In this document: one piece after another, positions 1-7,906 of the stretch | Layout of the letters: every line of letters begins with the position of its first letter | Numbering within the stretch: the stretch's first letter is position 1 | Assembly (NCBI GenBank): GCA_902477765.1 | Contig: CABSIM010000035.1 | Location: 1-30,680 of the forward strand | DNA length: 30,680 bases | Source: an uncultured Clostridiaceae bacterium | GTDB taxonomy: Bacteria; Bacillota; Clostridia; Lachnospirales; Lachnospiraceae | Direction of reading: 5' to 3' | Translations under genes and position numbers: made by a program | Notes under the pieces: model-generated | Database searches by the model: none | The model's input: the letters and a program-made list of their open reading frames with translations, nothing else | What the model was told of the DNA's origin: nothing

Positions 1-19
1 CCGTTTTCTGTTTTCGGGG

Positions 20-43
20 CATAAAAACGGAGCCGCTGCTCCA
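20..43 (-). terminator. possible intrinsic terminator of the XRE regulator
   Basis: Read on the minus strand, a short GC stem (GGAGC, loop AGCG, GCTCC) is followed by GTTTTTA. It lies about 80 bases past the stop of the XRE regulator. A second small palindrome (tagatga/tcatcta, 44-61) sits just before it. The stem is only 5 bp, so the call is tentative. I see no gene in bases 1-123. Confidence 0.45.
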
Positions 44-123
44 TAGATGATTACTCATCTATTTTGCAACGGCCTCTTTTGCTTGCGAAGACCGCCATGG
101 AAAATCCGGGAAACGGCCGGCTG

Positions 124-831
124 TCATGTGACGGACAGCATATTGTACAGTTTTAAAAGCCGTATGTCCTCTTTGGAAATCTTCAGCTTCTCTGTCAGAG
201 CCGCGTCCTCTTTCAGCGGAGTTCTGGACAGCAGGATCTTGGCGGCCACAGGCATCATGGGACGGGAAGAAAGTCCGTTCCAGAGCCCCCATTTGGTGGC
301 GGAATCCAGACGGGAAGTCAGGATCTGGATGCTGGCCTTTTCCATGGGAAGGTCTCTGTTGACCAGATGGATGTTGGTGACCGCGTCAAAGTGTTCCATA
401 TAACCGGTATAGGTGTTTTCACAGTTCTGAACCTGGTCCCAGTCAAAAAAATTCATATACATCATGACACTGCACTGGTTTTCCCCGGTGTCCGGCAGAA
501 GTTCCAGGGCAGAACGGAGGAGACGTCCGGCTCTTCCGTCGTAAAGATAGGAAAACAGGCGGGACGTGTCCCGGAAGAAAGCAGGTCTGCGGACAGCAGA
601 CGGAGAACCGGATTTTTCCGGGGGTGTGTACAGGAGCTGCCCCGGCTGGATATGGAGTGCCTCCGCAATTTCACAGAGAGTCTCAATATCCATGGCGATT
701 TCTCCTTTTTCATATTTTGATACAGTGGATTTGCTTTTGCATATGATACGGGACAGGTCTTCCAGAGTCAGCCCTCTGAGTTTTCTGTAAAGCCGGATCT
801 GTTTTCCTGTTTCCACGGAAATCTCTGACAT
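124..831 (-). CDS. XRE-family helix-turn-helix transcriptional regulator
   Basis: A 235-residue cytoplasmic DNA-binding protein. Residues about 9-63 form a Cro/C1-type HTH (GKQIRLYRKLRGLTLEDLS, then KSKSTVSKYEKGE and a helix rich in I/L/A). The remaining ~170 residues match no ligand domain I recognise and probably hold a sensor or oligomerisation domain. I chose the ATG at 829-831 because an AGAAAGGA ribosome site lies 9 bases upstream; an in-frame ATG three codons earlier is too close to that site. The gene diverges from the patB-like gene, so it may control that gene and itself; that is inference from position. The N-terminal class is secure, the target is unknown. Confidence 0.88.
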   Translation of the reverse strand: MSEISVETGKQIRLYRKLRGLTLEDLSRIICKSKSTVSKYEKGEIAMDIETLCEIAEALHIQPGQLLYTPPEKSGSPSAVRRPAFFRDTSRLFSYLYDGRAGRLLRSALELLPDTGENQCSVMMYMNFFDWDQVQNCENTYTGYMEHFDAVTNIHLVNRDLPMEKASIQILTSRLDSATKWGLWNGLSSRPMMPVAAKILLSRTPLKEDAALTEKLKISKEDIRLLKLYNMLSVT

Positions 832-881
832 GAGAATCATTCCTTTCTGAGGGGTTTCCTGAAAATCCAATTTTCCTGTGG

Positions 882-939
882 TTTCCGGAGATTTTTAAAA
901 AATTAAAAAAATAGTACCAGCTTTTCCGGAGAAAATCAA
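882..939 (-). promoter_or_regulatory. promoter of the XRE regulator, flanked by direct repeats
   Basis: On the minus strand, TTGATT (-35, 934-939) and TACTAT (-10, 911-916, with an upstream TGG extension) are separated by exactly 17 bp. The 10-mer TTTCCGGAGA occurs twice in the same direction, at 882-891 and 923-932, 41 bp apart, one copy in the spacer and one downstream of the -10. A regulator bound there could block its own promoter. The promoter match is good; the operator reading is inference. Confidence 0.6.
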
Positions 940-1119
940 CTGTGAAGAAACAAAATCTGCATTTTTTCCACTGCAGAGAAACACAGGGGGCTTTGACAGA
1001 AACCTGCGAGGCTGATAAGGTAGAGGAAAAGAGAGAAAACGGAACTGCACGCAGCAACAAGGAAAAGAGATCCGGAAAGAGGAACGCGGAAAAGCAGACG
1101 GCAGGAAAGGAGAAGCCAT

Positions 1120-2340
1120 ATGTACAATTTTGATGAGATCATCGACAGACGCCACACCAATGCCATGAATACCGACGGTTTCAGGGACTATATCTTTCAT
1201 GCGGACGAAACCATGACATTTCCTTATAAAGATGAGGAATTTATCCGCATGTGGGTGGCTGACATGGAGTTTGCCACACCGGATGTGGTGATTGACGGGA
1301 TCCGGGAACGGCTGGATAAGCGGATCTTCGGATATACCAGAGTGTTTGAAAAGAGCTATTATGATGCGTTCGAAGGATGGTGCCGGAGACGGTACGGCTG
1401 GACTTTTGACAGAAAGGAACTGGTGATGTCCAACGGAATCATTCCGGCTCTGTATGAGATGGTGGAATACATCTGCCGGCCTGACGAGAAAGTCCTGTTT
1501 CTGACGCCGTCTTATGCATATTTCAAGTATGCGGCGGATTTCAGCAGGCGGGCGTATGTGTGCTGTGACCTTAACAATGAGGACGGATATTACACGGTTG
1601 ATTTTGAGGATCTGGAGAAAAAGGCAGCAGAGGAAAAGACTGTGCTGTTTATTCTCTGCAATCCCCATAATCCCAGCGGACGGGTCTGGAAAAAAGAGGA
1701 GCTGGAGAAAATGGCGGACATCATCCGGCGTCATAATCTCTGGGTGATCTCCGATGAGATTCACTGCGACCTGCTGCGTACGGGAAATACACATATTCCC
1801 ATGGGAAAGGTAATGCCGGACTATGACAGGCTGGTGACCTGCATGGCTCCCAGCAAGACCTTCAACATGGCGGGACTGATGATTTCCAATGTACTGATCC
1901 GCAATGAAGAGTTAAAGAAAACATGGCTGTCCAGGCATTATAATTTTGATAATCCTTTAAGCATTGCGGCTGCCCAGGCAGCCTATGAAAAGGGTGAGCC
2001 CTGGCTTACGGAACTGAAGCAGTATCTGGATGAAAATTTCCGGTTCACCGGTGAATATCTGAAGGAACATCTGCCGGAGGCAAAATACAGGATTTCCGAG
2101 GCCACGTATCTGGCCTGGGTGGATCTGGGGGCTTATTTCGGGCCGGATGAAAATCTGCCGCTGTTTTTTGCCTATGAGGCCGGAGTGCTTCTGGAAGGAG
2201 GCAACATGTTTGTGCAGAATTCCGACAGCTTTATCCGTCTGAATCTGGCCTGCCCGAAGGCAGTGCTGGAAGAAGGCTTAAGACGGATCTGTGAGGCGGT
2301 CACCACAAAACATAAGGAAAAATATACCAGGACCGTGTAG
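1120..2340 (+). CDS. patB: PatB/MalY-type cystathionine beta-lyase (PLP aminotransferase fold)
   Basis: A 406-residue fold-type I PLP enzyme of the MalY/PatB group, which cleaves C-S bonds of cystathionine or cysteine conjugates to pyruvate, ammonia and a thiol. The sequence shows the family pattern: WVADMEFATP near residue 46, GYTR at 71, NPHNPSG at 181-187, SDEIHCDL from 211, and the Schiff-base lysine in APSKTFN (Lys246). The length is normal for the family. The start at 1120 has a strong AGGAAAGGAG site. Upstream, a perfect TTGACA (993-998) lacks a good -10, which would fit activator dependence. The divergent XRE gene is the obvious candidate regulator. PatB and MalY subgroups cannot be separated by eye; some members act as repressors or as plain aminotransferases. 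Confidence 0.9.
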   Translation: MYNFDEIIDRRHTNAMNTDGFRDYIFHADETMTFPYKDEEFIRMWVADMEFATPDVVIDGIRERLDKRIFGYTRVFEKSYYDAFEGWCRRRYGWTFDRKELVMSNGIIPALYEMVEYICRPDEKVLFLTPSYAYFKYAADFSRRAYVCCDLNNEDGYYTVDFEDLEKKAAEEKTVLFILCNPHNPSGRVWKKEELEKMADIIRRHNLWVISDEIHCDLLRTGNTHIPMGKVMPDYDRLVTCMAPSKTFNMAGLMISNVLIRNEELKKTWLSRHYNFDNPLSIAAAQAAYEKGEPWLTELKQYLDENFRFTGEYLKEHLPEAKYRISEATYLAWVDLGAYFGPDENLPLFFAYEAGVLLEGGNMFVQNSDSFIRLNLACPKAVLEEGLRRICEAVTTKHKEKYTRTV

Positions 2341-2411
2341 GCAGGAAGCGGGACGGAAACGGAACCGGGAAAAGGAAATCCGGGAAAAAGAAAAACGGAC
2401 GGAAACAGAAC

Positions 2412-2460
2412 GCCATATGGGAAACTGCCGGAGAGGCAGACTTCCCATATGGCTTTTTTT
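2412..2460 (+). terminator. strong intrinsic terminator after patB-like gene
   Basis: A 12-bp perfect stem (gccatatgggaa / ttcccatatggc) with an inner ctgcc/ggcag stem is followed by seven T residues. It separates the C-S lyase from the dUTPase gene. Confidence 0.93.
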
Positions 2461-2469
2461 ATCAGGCTG

Positions 2470-2478
2470 TGATACAAT
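2470..2478 (+). promoter_or_regulatory. probable extended -10 promoter for dut
   Basis: TGATACAAT (TGn followed by TACAAT) lies about 70 bases before the dUTPase start and just after the previous terminator. No convincing -35 hexamer is present 17 bp upstream, which is common for extended -10 promoters. Confidence 0.45.
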
Positions 2479-2546
2479 AGCCACAGACCGCCTTTTGGGC
2501 GGGCGGCAGAATGTGCCGTGAAAAAGAAAGCACAGAGGAGAACTGC

Positions 2547-3059
2547 ATGCAGAAAATCGCAAAATTTGAAAAAGTAAGTCCCGAACAGTTCCGGAAAGAC
2601 TGGATGGAACAGTTTCCGGAAGACAGCAGGGAAAAAACTGACCGGATCTATGAATCCATCCGGCTCCCCAAAAGAGCCACTTCCGGTTCTGCCGGATATG
2701 ATTTCTTCGCTCCGGAAACGTTCAGCCTGAAGCCGGGGGAAGGGACAAAAATTCCCACCGGGATCCGGGTGCGGATGGAAGAAGGATGGGTCCTCAAGAT
2801 GTATCCCAGAAGCGGGCTGGGCTTCAAATACCGGCTGCAGCTTGACAACACCGTGGGAATCATCGACAGTGATTATTATGATTCCGACAATGAGGGACAT
2901 ATTCAGATCAAGCTGACCAATGACAGCAGAACCGGAAAAAGCATGGAAGTTTCCGCCGGTACCGGTTTTGCACAGGGGATTTTTGTGGAATACGGAATCA
3001 CTGTGGACGATGAGGCCGTTGAGAAGAGAAACGGCGGTTTTGGCAGCACCACCAGATAA
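2547..3059 (+). CDS. dut: dUTP diphosphatase, trimeric type
   Basis: 170 residues. It hydrolyses dUTP to dUMP and pyrophosphate, keeping uracil out of DNA and feeding thymidylate synthesis. All five trimeric dUTPase motifs are visible: SAGYDFFAPE (48-57), PRSGLGFKY (87-95), DNTVGIIDSDYYD (100-112, with the substrate-contacting Asp/Tyr), GFAQGIF (140-146) and the C-terminal P-loop-like RNGGFGSTTR (161-170). The motif 5 end reads STTR instead of the usual STG/S. An in-frame ATG lies 12 codons earlier (2511), but the AGAGGAGA ribosome site fits the ATG at 2547. The first ~40 residues form a helical N-terminal extension typical of Firmicutes versions. It begins a run with the TPR lipoprotein and hflX. 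Confidence 0.93.
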   Translation: MQKIAKFEKVSPEQFRKDWMEQFPEDSREKTDRIYESIRLPKRATSGSAGYDFFAPETFSLKPGEGTKIPTGIRVRMEEGWVLKMYPRSGLGFKYRLQLDNTVGIIDSDYYDSDNEGHIQIKLTNDSRTGKSMEVSAGTGFAQGIFVEYGITVDDEAVEKRNGGFGSTTR

Positions 3060-3115
3060 GGACCGGCAGGCGGAGCTCCCGCCCCGGTGCGCGGAGACGG
3101 AAAACGGAGGAATAT

Positions 3116-3886
3116 ATGACGAAACGGATCAGACTGTGGGTTCTGGCGGCAGGCGCGGCTTTTTTTCTTTCCGGCTGCCAGGCAGTGACAAAAGAGCAGC
3201 TGGCGCTCCGGGAACAGGGGATCGCCTGTATGGAACAGGGAGACTATGCAGGAGCCGTGGAACAGTTCGACCAGGCGGTGACGGACAGCAGGCGGGTGAC
3301 AGAATTTGAGGAAGATGTGTTAAAATACAGGGCGGAAGCGGAGTTCATGCTGAAAGACTACGGCGCCGCCGCCCATACATATGAAATCCTGAGCCAGATC
3401 GATGAAGAAAGACCGGAATATTTTTATTTCTGGGGACTGAATCTGGCCAGAAGCGGGGATGCGGAAGGCGCAGCAGAAAAGATCGGACAGGCTGCAGCCC
3501 TGGATTCCGATAAAAATGCACCGGGATATACAGAGGCCATGGAGGCCCTGGGGGAAGCATGGCTGTCTGCCGGAAATCAGGAGCAGGCAGAGGCTGTTTA
3601 TCAGGAACTTCTGAATTCCGGAAAGGCGGATGCAGGAGTTTACAACCGTCTGGCTCTGGCGGATATGGAAGCCGGGAATTATGAGAAAGCGCTGGAATAC
3701 ATTGAACAGGGACTGGCCCTGGGCCAGGACGGAGACGCTGCCCGGGAGCTTCTGTTTAATCAGGCGGTCTGCAGGGAATATCTGGGAGAATATGAACAGG
3801 CGCTGGAACTTTTCAGAACCTATGCGGAAAAATTCGGAGAAGATGAAACGGTCAGGCATGAAATTGCCTTTCTTGAGACAAGATAA
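3116..3886 (+). CDS. TPR-repeat lipoprotein
   Basis: 256 residues. The N-terminus is a lipoprotein signal: MTKR, a hydrophobic stretch, and the lipobox LSGC with the lipidated Cys at residue 21, so the protein should be anchored to the outer face of the membrane. The rest is a helical tandem of tetratricopeptide repeats, seen in recurring A-x-x-Y-x-x-G-D/N-Y-x-x-A patterns (EQGDYAGAVEQFDQA, AGNYEKALEYIEQG, LGEYEQALELFRTYA). TPRs act as protein-binding scaffolds; no catalytic motif is present. The start has a GGAGG site. It sits between dut and hflX with short gaps, so it is probably co-transcribed, though no functional link is evident. Confidence 0.85.
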   Translation: MTKRIRLWVLAAGAAFFLSGCQAVTKEQLALREQGIACMEQGDYAGAVEQFDQAVTDSRRVTEFEEDVLKYRAEAEFMLKDYGAAAHTYEILSQIDEERPEYFYFWGLNLARSGDAEGAAEKIGQAAALDSDKNAPGYTEAMEALGEAWLSAGNQEQAEAVYQELLNSGKADAGVYNRLALADMEAGNYEKALEYIEQGLALGQDGDAARELLFNQAVCREYLGEYEQALELFRTYAEKFGEDETVRHEIAFLETR

Positions 3887-3906
3887 TATATAAAGAAGGA
3901 GTCCAT

Positions 3907-5157
3907 ATGGCTGAACTGATCGATCTGAAAGAACAGGAGGAACGGGTGATTCTGACCGCCGTCAGCGTAAGCGACGGGGATGATGCGGTCCGGTCTCTGA
4001 AGGAACTGGAGGAGCTGGCGGAGACAGCAGGAGCCGTTACCGTGGGAACCCTGATTCAGAACAGGGAAAAGATCCATCCGGGAACCTATCTGGGAAAAGG
4101 AAAAATCGATGAACTGAGAGAGATGATCCGCCTGCGCCAGGCCACGGGCATTATCTGTGACGATGAGCTTTCTCCGGTGCAGCTTAAGAATCTGGAAGAT
4201 GCGCTGGAAACCAAGGTCATGGACAGAACCATGGTGATTCTGGATATTTTTGCGGCCAGGGCCAGAACCAGGGAAGGAAAGATTCAGGTGGAACTGGCGC
4301 AGCTCAAATATCGTGCAGTGCGCCTGGTGGGTCTCAGGGAATCCCTTTCCAGACTGGGCGGCGGCATCGGTACCAGAGGCCCGGGAGAAAAGAAGCTGGA
4401 GGTGGACCGGCGTCTGATTCATAACCGGATCAGTGTTCTGAAAGCGGAGCTGGAAGATGTGAAACGGCACCGTGATGTCACGAGAAAACATCGGGAGGAA
4501 AGCGGTGTCCTGACGGCGGCCATTGTAGGATACACCAACGCCGGAAAATCCACGCTTCTGAACCGCCTTACAGGAGCAGGTATTCTGGCAGAGGACAGGC
4601 TGTTTGCAACCCTGGACCCCACCACCAGGACATTTCTGCTGCCGGGAGGCGATAAAGTGCTCCTGACGGACACCGTCGGTTTTATCCGGAAACTGCCCCA
4701 TCATCTCATCGACGCATTTAAAAGTACTCTGGAGGAAGCCAGATACTGTGATGTGATCCTGCACGTGGTGGACTGCTCCAATCCGGCCATGGACATACAG
4801 ATGCATGTGGTCTATGAAACCCTGCGGCGTCTGGAGATCCGGGACAAGGAGATCATTACGGTGTTCAACAAGATCGACAGGCCGGGAGCGGATCTGTTGG
4901 TCAGAGATACAAACTCCGATTACCGGGTGAAGATATCCGCCAGGACCGGAGAGGGAATGGAGGACCTGCTGGAGGTTTTTGAGACCATTCTGAGAAACCG
5001 GAGAATTTATCTCGAGAAGATTTTCTCTTATCAGGAGGCGGGGAAAATTCAGAAAATACGCAGCATGGGAAGGCTTCTTTCGGAAGAGTATAAAGAAGAT
5101 GGAATTCATGTGAAGGCGTATGTGCCGGCGGAGTTATTTGAGGAGTTGTATAGATGA
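3907..5157 (+). CDS. hflX: GTPase HflX
   Basis: 416 residues. HflX is a ribosome-associated GTPase of the Obg-HflX superfamily that splits stalled or stressed 70S/100S ribosomes. The HflX N-terminal domain is present (TVGTLIQNREKIHPGTYLGKG...), followed by a coiled-coil linker with the glycine-rich GGGIGTRGPGEKKLE. The G domain has G1 GYTNAGKST (208-216), G3 DTVGF (255-259) and G4 NKID (321-324). A short C-terminal domain ends in KAYVPAEL. Length is normal. The start has an AAGAAGGAG site 20 bases after the TPR gene stop, consistent with one operon. Confidence 0.97.
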   Translation: MAELIDLKEQEERVILTAVSVSDGDDAVRSLKELEELAETAGAVTVGTLIQNREKIHPGTYLGKGKIDELREMIRLRQATGIICDDELSPVQLKNLEDALETKVMDRTMVILDIFAARARTREGKIQVELAQLKYRAVRLVGLRESLSRLGGGIGTRGPGEKKLEVDRRLIHNRISVLKAELEDVKRHRDVTRKHREESGVLTAAIVGYTNAGKSTLLNRLTGAGILAEDRLFATLDPTTRTFLLPGGDKVLLTDTVGFIRKLPHHLIDAFKSTLEEARYCDVILHVVDCSNPAMDIQMHVVYETLRRLEIRDKEIITVFNKIDRPGADLLVRDTNSDYRVKISARTGEGMEDLLEVFETILRNRRIYLEKIFSYQEAGKIQKIRSMGRLLSEEYKEDGIHVKAYVPAELFEELYR

Positions 5158-5211
5158 TTGGCCGGACATTCTGGAATATTGGCGGATAATTCTGTATACT
5201 CGGGAGAAAAT

Positions 5212-5281
5212 AACACAATATCTAGTTCCGAAAAAAATGTCGGTTGCAGATATTGTGTTTTTTATATGGGTCTGCTATAAT
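5212..5281 (+). promoter_or_regulatory. nrdD promoter with probable tandem NrdR operator (also a terminator-like hairpin)
   Basis: An extended -10 (TGC TATAAT, hexamer 5276-5281) lies 17 bp after a weak -35 (TTGTGT, 5253-5258). Two sites resembling the NrdR box (ACACwATATATwGTGT) occur at 5213-5228 (ACACAATATCTAGTTC, 13 of 16 positions by my comparison) and 5243-5258 (10 of 16, with a strong right half ATATTGTGT). They are 30 bp apart, about three helical turns, and the second covers the -35. Together they form a 12-bp perfect inverted repeat (aacacaatatct 5212-5223 / agatattgtgtt 5248-5259) followed by a T run, so the element may also end hflX transcription. NrdR is the known repressor of ribonucleotide reductase genes; binding here is inference. 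Confidence 0.68.
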
Positions 5282-5323
5282 AGGTCCTATCGACATAAGC
5301 AGTGCTCAGAAAGGGGTAAAGCC

Positions 5324-7768
5324 ATGATTCAGGTAATCAAACGCGACGGCGAGATCGCGGAATTCAATTTAAGCAAAATTACGGAGGCCATCAAAAAAGC
5401 ATTCAGGGCCACGAAAAAAGAATACAGCAACGAGATCCTTGAGCTGCTTTCCCTGCGTGTGACGGCTGACTTCCAGGGAAAAATGAAAGACGGGAGAATT
5501 TCCGTGGAACAGATTCAGGACAGTGCCGAACATGTTCTGGAGGAGACCGGATACACGGATGTGGCAAAGGCATATATTCTGTACAGAAAACAGCGGGAAC
5601 GGATCCGCAATATGAAGAATACGATCCTGGACTATAAGGATGTGGTAAACAGCTATGTAAAAGTGGAAGACTGGCGTGTCAAGGAGAACTCCACGGTCAC
5701 CTATTCCGTGGGCGGTCTGATCTTAAGCAACTCCGGTGCCATAACTGCCAATTACTGGCTGTCTGAGATCTATGACCAGGAGATTGCTGATGCTCACAGA
5801 AGCGGAGATATCCATCTTCATGATCTGTCCATGCTGACGGGATACTGCGCCGGCTGGTCCTTAAAACAGCTGATTCAGGAAGGACTCGGCGGAATTCCCG
5901 GAAAGATTACCTCTTCTCCGGCAAAACATCTTTCCGTACTCTGCAATCAGATGGTAAACTTCCTGGGAATCATGCAGAATGAATGGGCAGGCGCTCAGGC
6001 ATTTTCCTCTTTTGATACCTACCTGGCCCCCTTTGTCAGAGCAGATCATCTGGATTATGCGTCAGTAAAGAAATGCATTGAATCCTTCATATACGGAGTC
6101 AATACCCCCAGCCGGTGGGGAACCCAGGCACCGTTTTCCAATATTACCCTGGACTGGACCGTGCCGGATGACATGGCCAATATGCCGGCCATCGTAGGCG
6201 GAAAGGAAATGGATTTCACCTACGGAGACTGCAAGAAGGAAATGGATATGATCAACAAAGCCTTCATCGAGACCATGGTGGAAGGCGACGCCAACGGACG
6301 CGGTTTCCAGTATCCGATTCCCACATATTCCATTACCAAGGATTTCGACTGGTCCGATACGGAAAATAACAGACTTCTGTTTGAAATGACATCCAAATAC
6401 GGAACTCCGTATTTTTCCAATTATATCAACAGCGACATGCAGCCCAGTGATGTGCGCAGCATGTGCTGCCGTCTGAGACTGGACCTCCGGGAACTGAGAA
6501 AAAAGACCGGCGGATTTTTCGGCTCCGGAGAGAGTACGGGATCCGTGGGCGTGGTGACCATCAATATTCCCAGAATCGCATATCTGGCAAAAGACGAAAA
6601 GGATTTCTATGATCGTCTGGACCATATGATGGATGTGGCAGCCCGTTCCCTGAAGATCAAAAGAGAAGTCATCACCAAGTTGCTGGACGGCGGTCTTTAT
6701 CCCTATACCAAGAGGTATCTGGGAACCTTCGCCAACCACTTTTCCACCATCGGTCTTATCGGCATGAACGAGGCCTGCCTCAATGCCAGATGGATCCGGA
6801 AGGATCTGGTAAGCCCTGAGGCACAGAAATTCACGAAAGACGTTCTGAACCATATGAGAGACCGTCTGGTGATTTATCAGGAGGAGTACGGCGACCTGTA
6901 CAATCTGGAAGCAACGCCGGCTGAATCCACCACATACCGTCTGGCAAAACATGATAAGGAAAAATACCCGGACATCATCACCGCAGGCTGTGAAAAGGAC
7001 GGAACGCCCTACTATACCAACAGCTCCCATCTTCCGGTGGGATACACGGCAGATGTGTTTGATGCCCTGGATATTCAGGATGAACTGCAGACTCTTTACA
7101 CATCGGGAACCGTGTTCCATGCGTTCCTGGGTGAGAAGCTTCCGGACTGGAAGGCGGCGGCAAAACTGGTACGCACCATTGCGGAAAACTACCGGCTGCC
7201 CTACTACACACTGTCTCCCACCTATTCCATCTGCAAGGAACACGGATATCTGACCGGCGAACACTTTACCTGTCCGGTCTGCGGAGAAAAGGCAGAGGTT
7301 TACAGCCGTATTACGGGATATTACCGTCCGGTACAGAACTGGAACGACGGAAAGACTCAGGAATATAAGGAGAGAAAGCTTTATGACGTGGGCCATTCCG
7401 TACTGAAGCGGAATCCGGAGGCCTCCCGGAAAGTGGCGGAAGCAGTCCGGGAAGCAGGAGAGAAGATCCGGGAAGCAAAGGCAGAACAGAAAAAAGAAAG
7501 AGAAGAAAACCAGGTTTCCGGACAGGCACTGCCGGCCGGAAGCGGAGCACTTCTGTTTACCACCAAAACCTGCCCCAACTGCAGGATCGCCAAGGAATTC
7601 CTGAAAGACGAAGAGTATCAGGTGGTGGATGCGGAAGAGAATCCGGAGCTGTCCGATCAGTACGGAATCATGCAGGCTCCCACACTGGTGCTGATCCGGG
7701 ACGGAAAAGTTGAGAAATTTGTCAATGCTTCCAACATCAAAAAATACGTGGACTCCAGAAAACGGTAA
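5324..7768 (+). CDS. nrdD: anaerobic (class III) ribonucleoside-triphosphate reductase with fused thioredoxin/glutaredoxin-like domain
   Basis: 814 residues. It reduces ribonucleotides to deoxyribonucleotides by glycyl-radical chemistry in the anaerobic cytoplasm. Order: N-terminal ATP-cone (MIQVIKRDGEIAEFNLSKI, ~1-95), then the reductase barrel with the upper-face Cys175 (LTGYC) and a tandem Cys381-Cys382 (MCCRL). A zinc site (Cys637, Cys650, Cys653 in CPVC) and the glycyl-radical loop RITGYY (Gly665) follow. A charged linker leads to a ~75-residue C-terminal domain with CPNC at 750-753 and a cis-Pro-like QAPTL. The tandem Cys pair resembles formate-independent, thiol-reduced class III enzymes such as the Thermotoga type, which suits a built-in redox domain. 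The ATG at 5324 is chosen because it follows AAAGGGG and starts the conserved ATP-cone; the frame is open further upstream through the promoter. No nrdG activase gene is in the window. Confidence 0.95.
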   Translation: MIQVIKRDGEIAEFNLSKITEAIKKAFRATKKEYSNEILELLSLRVTADFQGKMKDGRISVEQIQDSAEHVLEETGYTDVAKAYILYRKQRERIRNMKNTILDYKDVVNSYVKVEDWRVKENSTVTYSVGGLILSNSGAITANYWLSEIYDQEIADAHRSGDIHLHDLSMLTGYCAGWSLKQLIQEGLGGIPGKITSSPAKHLSVLCNQMVNFLGIMQNEWAGAQAFSSFDTYLAPFVRADHLDYASVKKCIESFIYGVNTPSRWGTQAPFSNITLDWTVPDDMANMPAIVGGKEMDFTYGDCKKEMDMINKAFIETMVEGDANGRGFQYPIPTYSITKDFDWSDTENNRLLFEMTSKYGTPYFSNYINSDMQPSDVRSMCCRLRLDLRELRKKTGGFFGSGESTGSVGVVTINIPRIAYLAKDEKDFYDRLDHMMDVAARSLKIKREVITKLLDGGLYPYTKRYLGTFANHFSTIGLIGMNEACLNARWIRKDLVSPEAQKFTKDVLNHMRDRLVIYQEEYGDLYNLEATPAESTTYRLAKHDKEKYPDIITAGCEKDGTPYYTNSSHLPVGYTADVFDALDIQDELQTLYTSGTVFHAFLGEKLPDWKAAAKLVRTIAENYRLPYYTLSPTYSICKEHGYLTGEHFTCPVCGEKAEVYSRITGYYRPVQNWNDGKTQEYKERKLYDVGHSVLKRNPEASRKVAEAVREAGEKIREAKAEQKKEREENQVSGQALPAGSGALLFTTKTCPNCRIAKEFLKDEEYQVVDAEENPELSDQYGIMQAPTLVLIRDGKVEKFVNASNIKKYVDSRKR

Positions 7769-7829
7769 CAGACAGTACAGATAAACTTCCGCCGGTTCCT
7801 GATGGGCCGGCGGAGGAAGCAAAAAAGAG

Positions 7830-7870
7830 GTCCTCTGAGCAATGCCATACACTGCTTGGAGGACTTTTTT
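7830..7870 (+). terminator. intrinsic terminator after nrdD
   Basis: A 12-position stem (gtcctctgagca / tgcttggaggac, two G-U wobbles) with an 11-base loop is followed by six T residues. A GC-rich hairpin just before it (around 7788-7820, ccgccgg/ccggcgg) has no T run. Confidence 0.88.
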
Positions 7871-7906
7871 GACACAGGGAAAGAGTGCAGCGAAAGGAGC
7901 GGGAGT

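Noticed and set aside
942..1133. 63-codon plus-strand frame before the patB-like gene
   Set aside because: Lys/Glu-rich low-complexity composition, no ribosome site at its start, and it overlaps the patB start and ribosome site in another frame.
5120..5323. N-terminally extended nrdD beginning inside hflX
   Set aside because: The extension covers the promoter and operator, is not conserved-looking, and the ATG at 5324 has a proper ribosome site and starts the ATP-cone.
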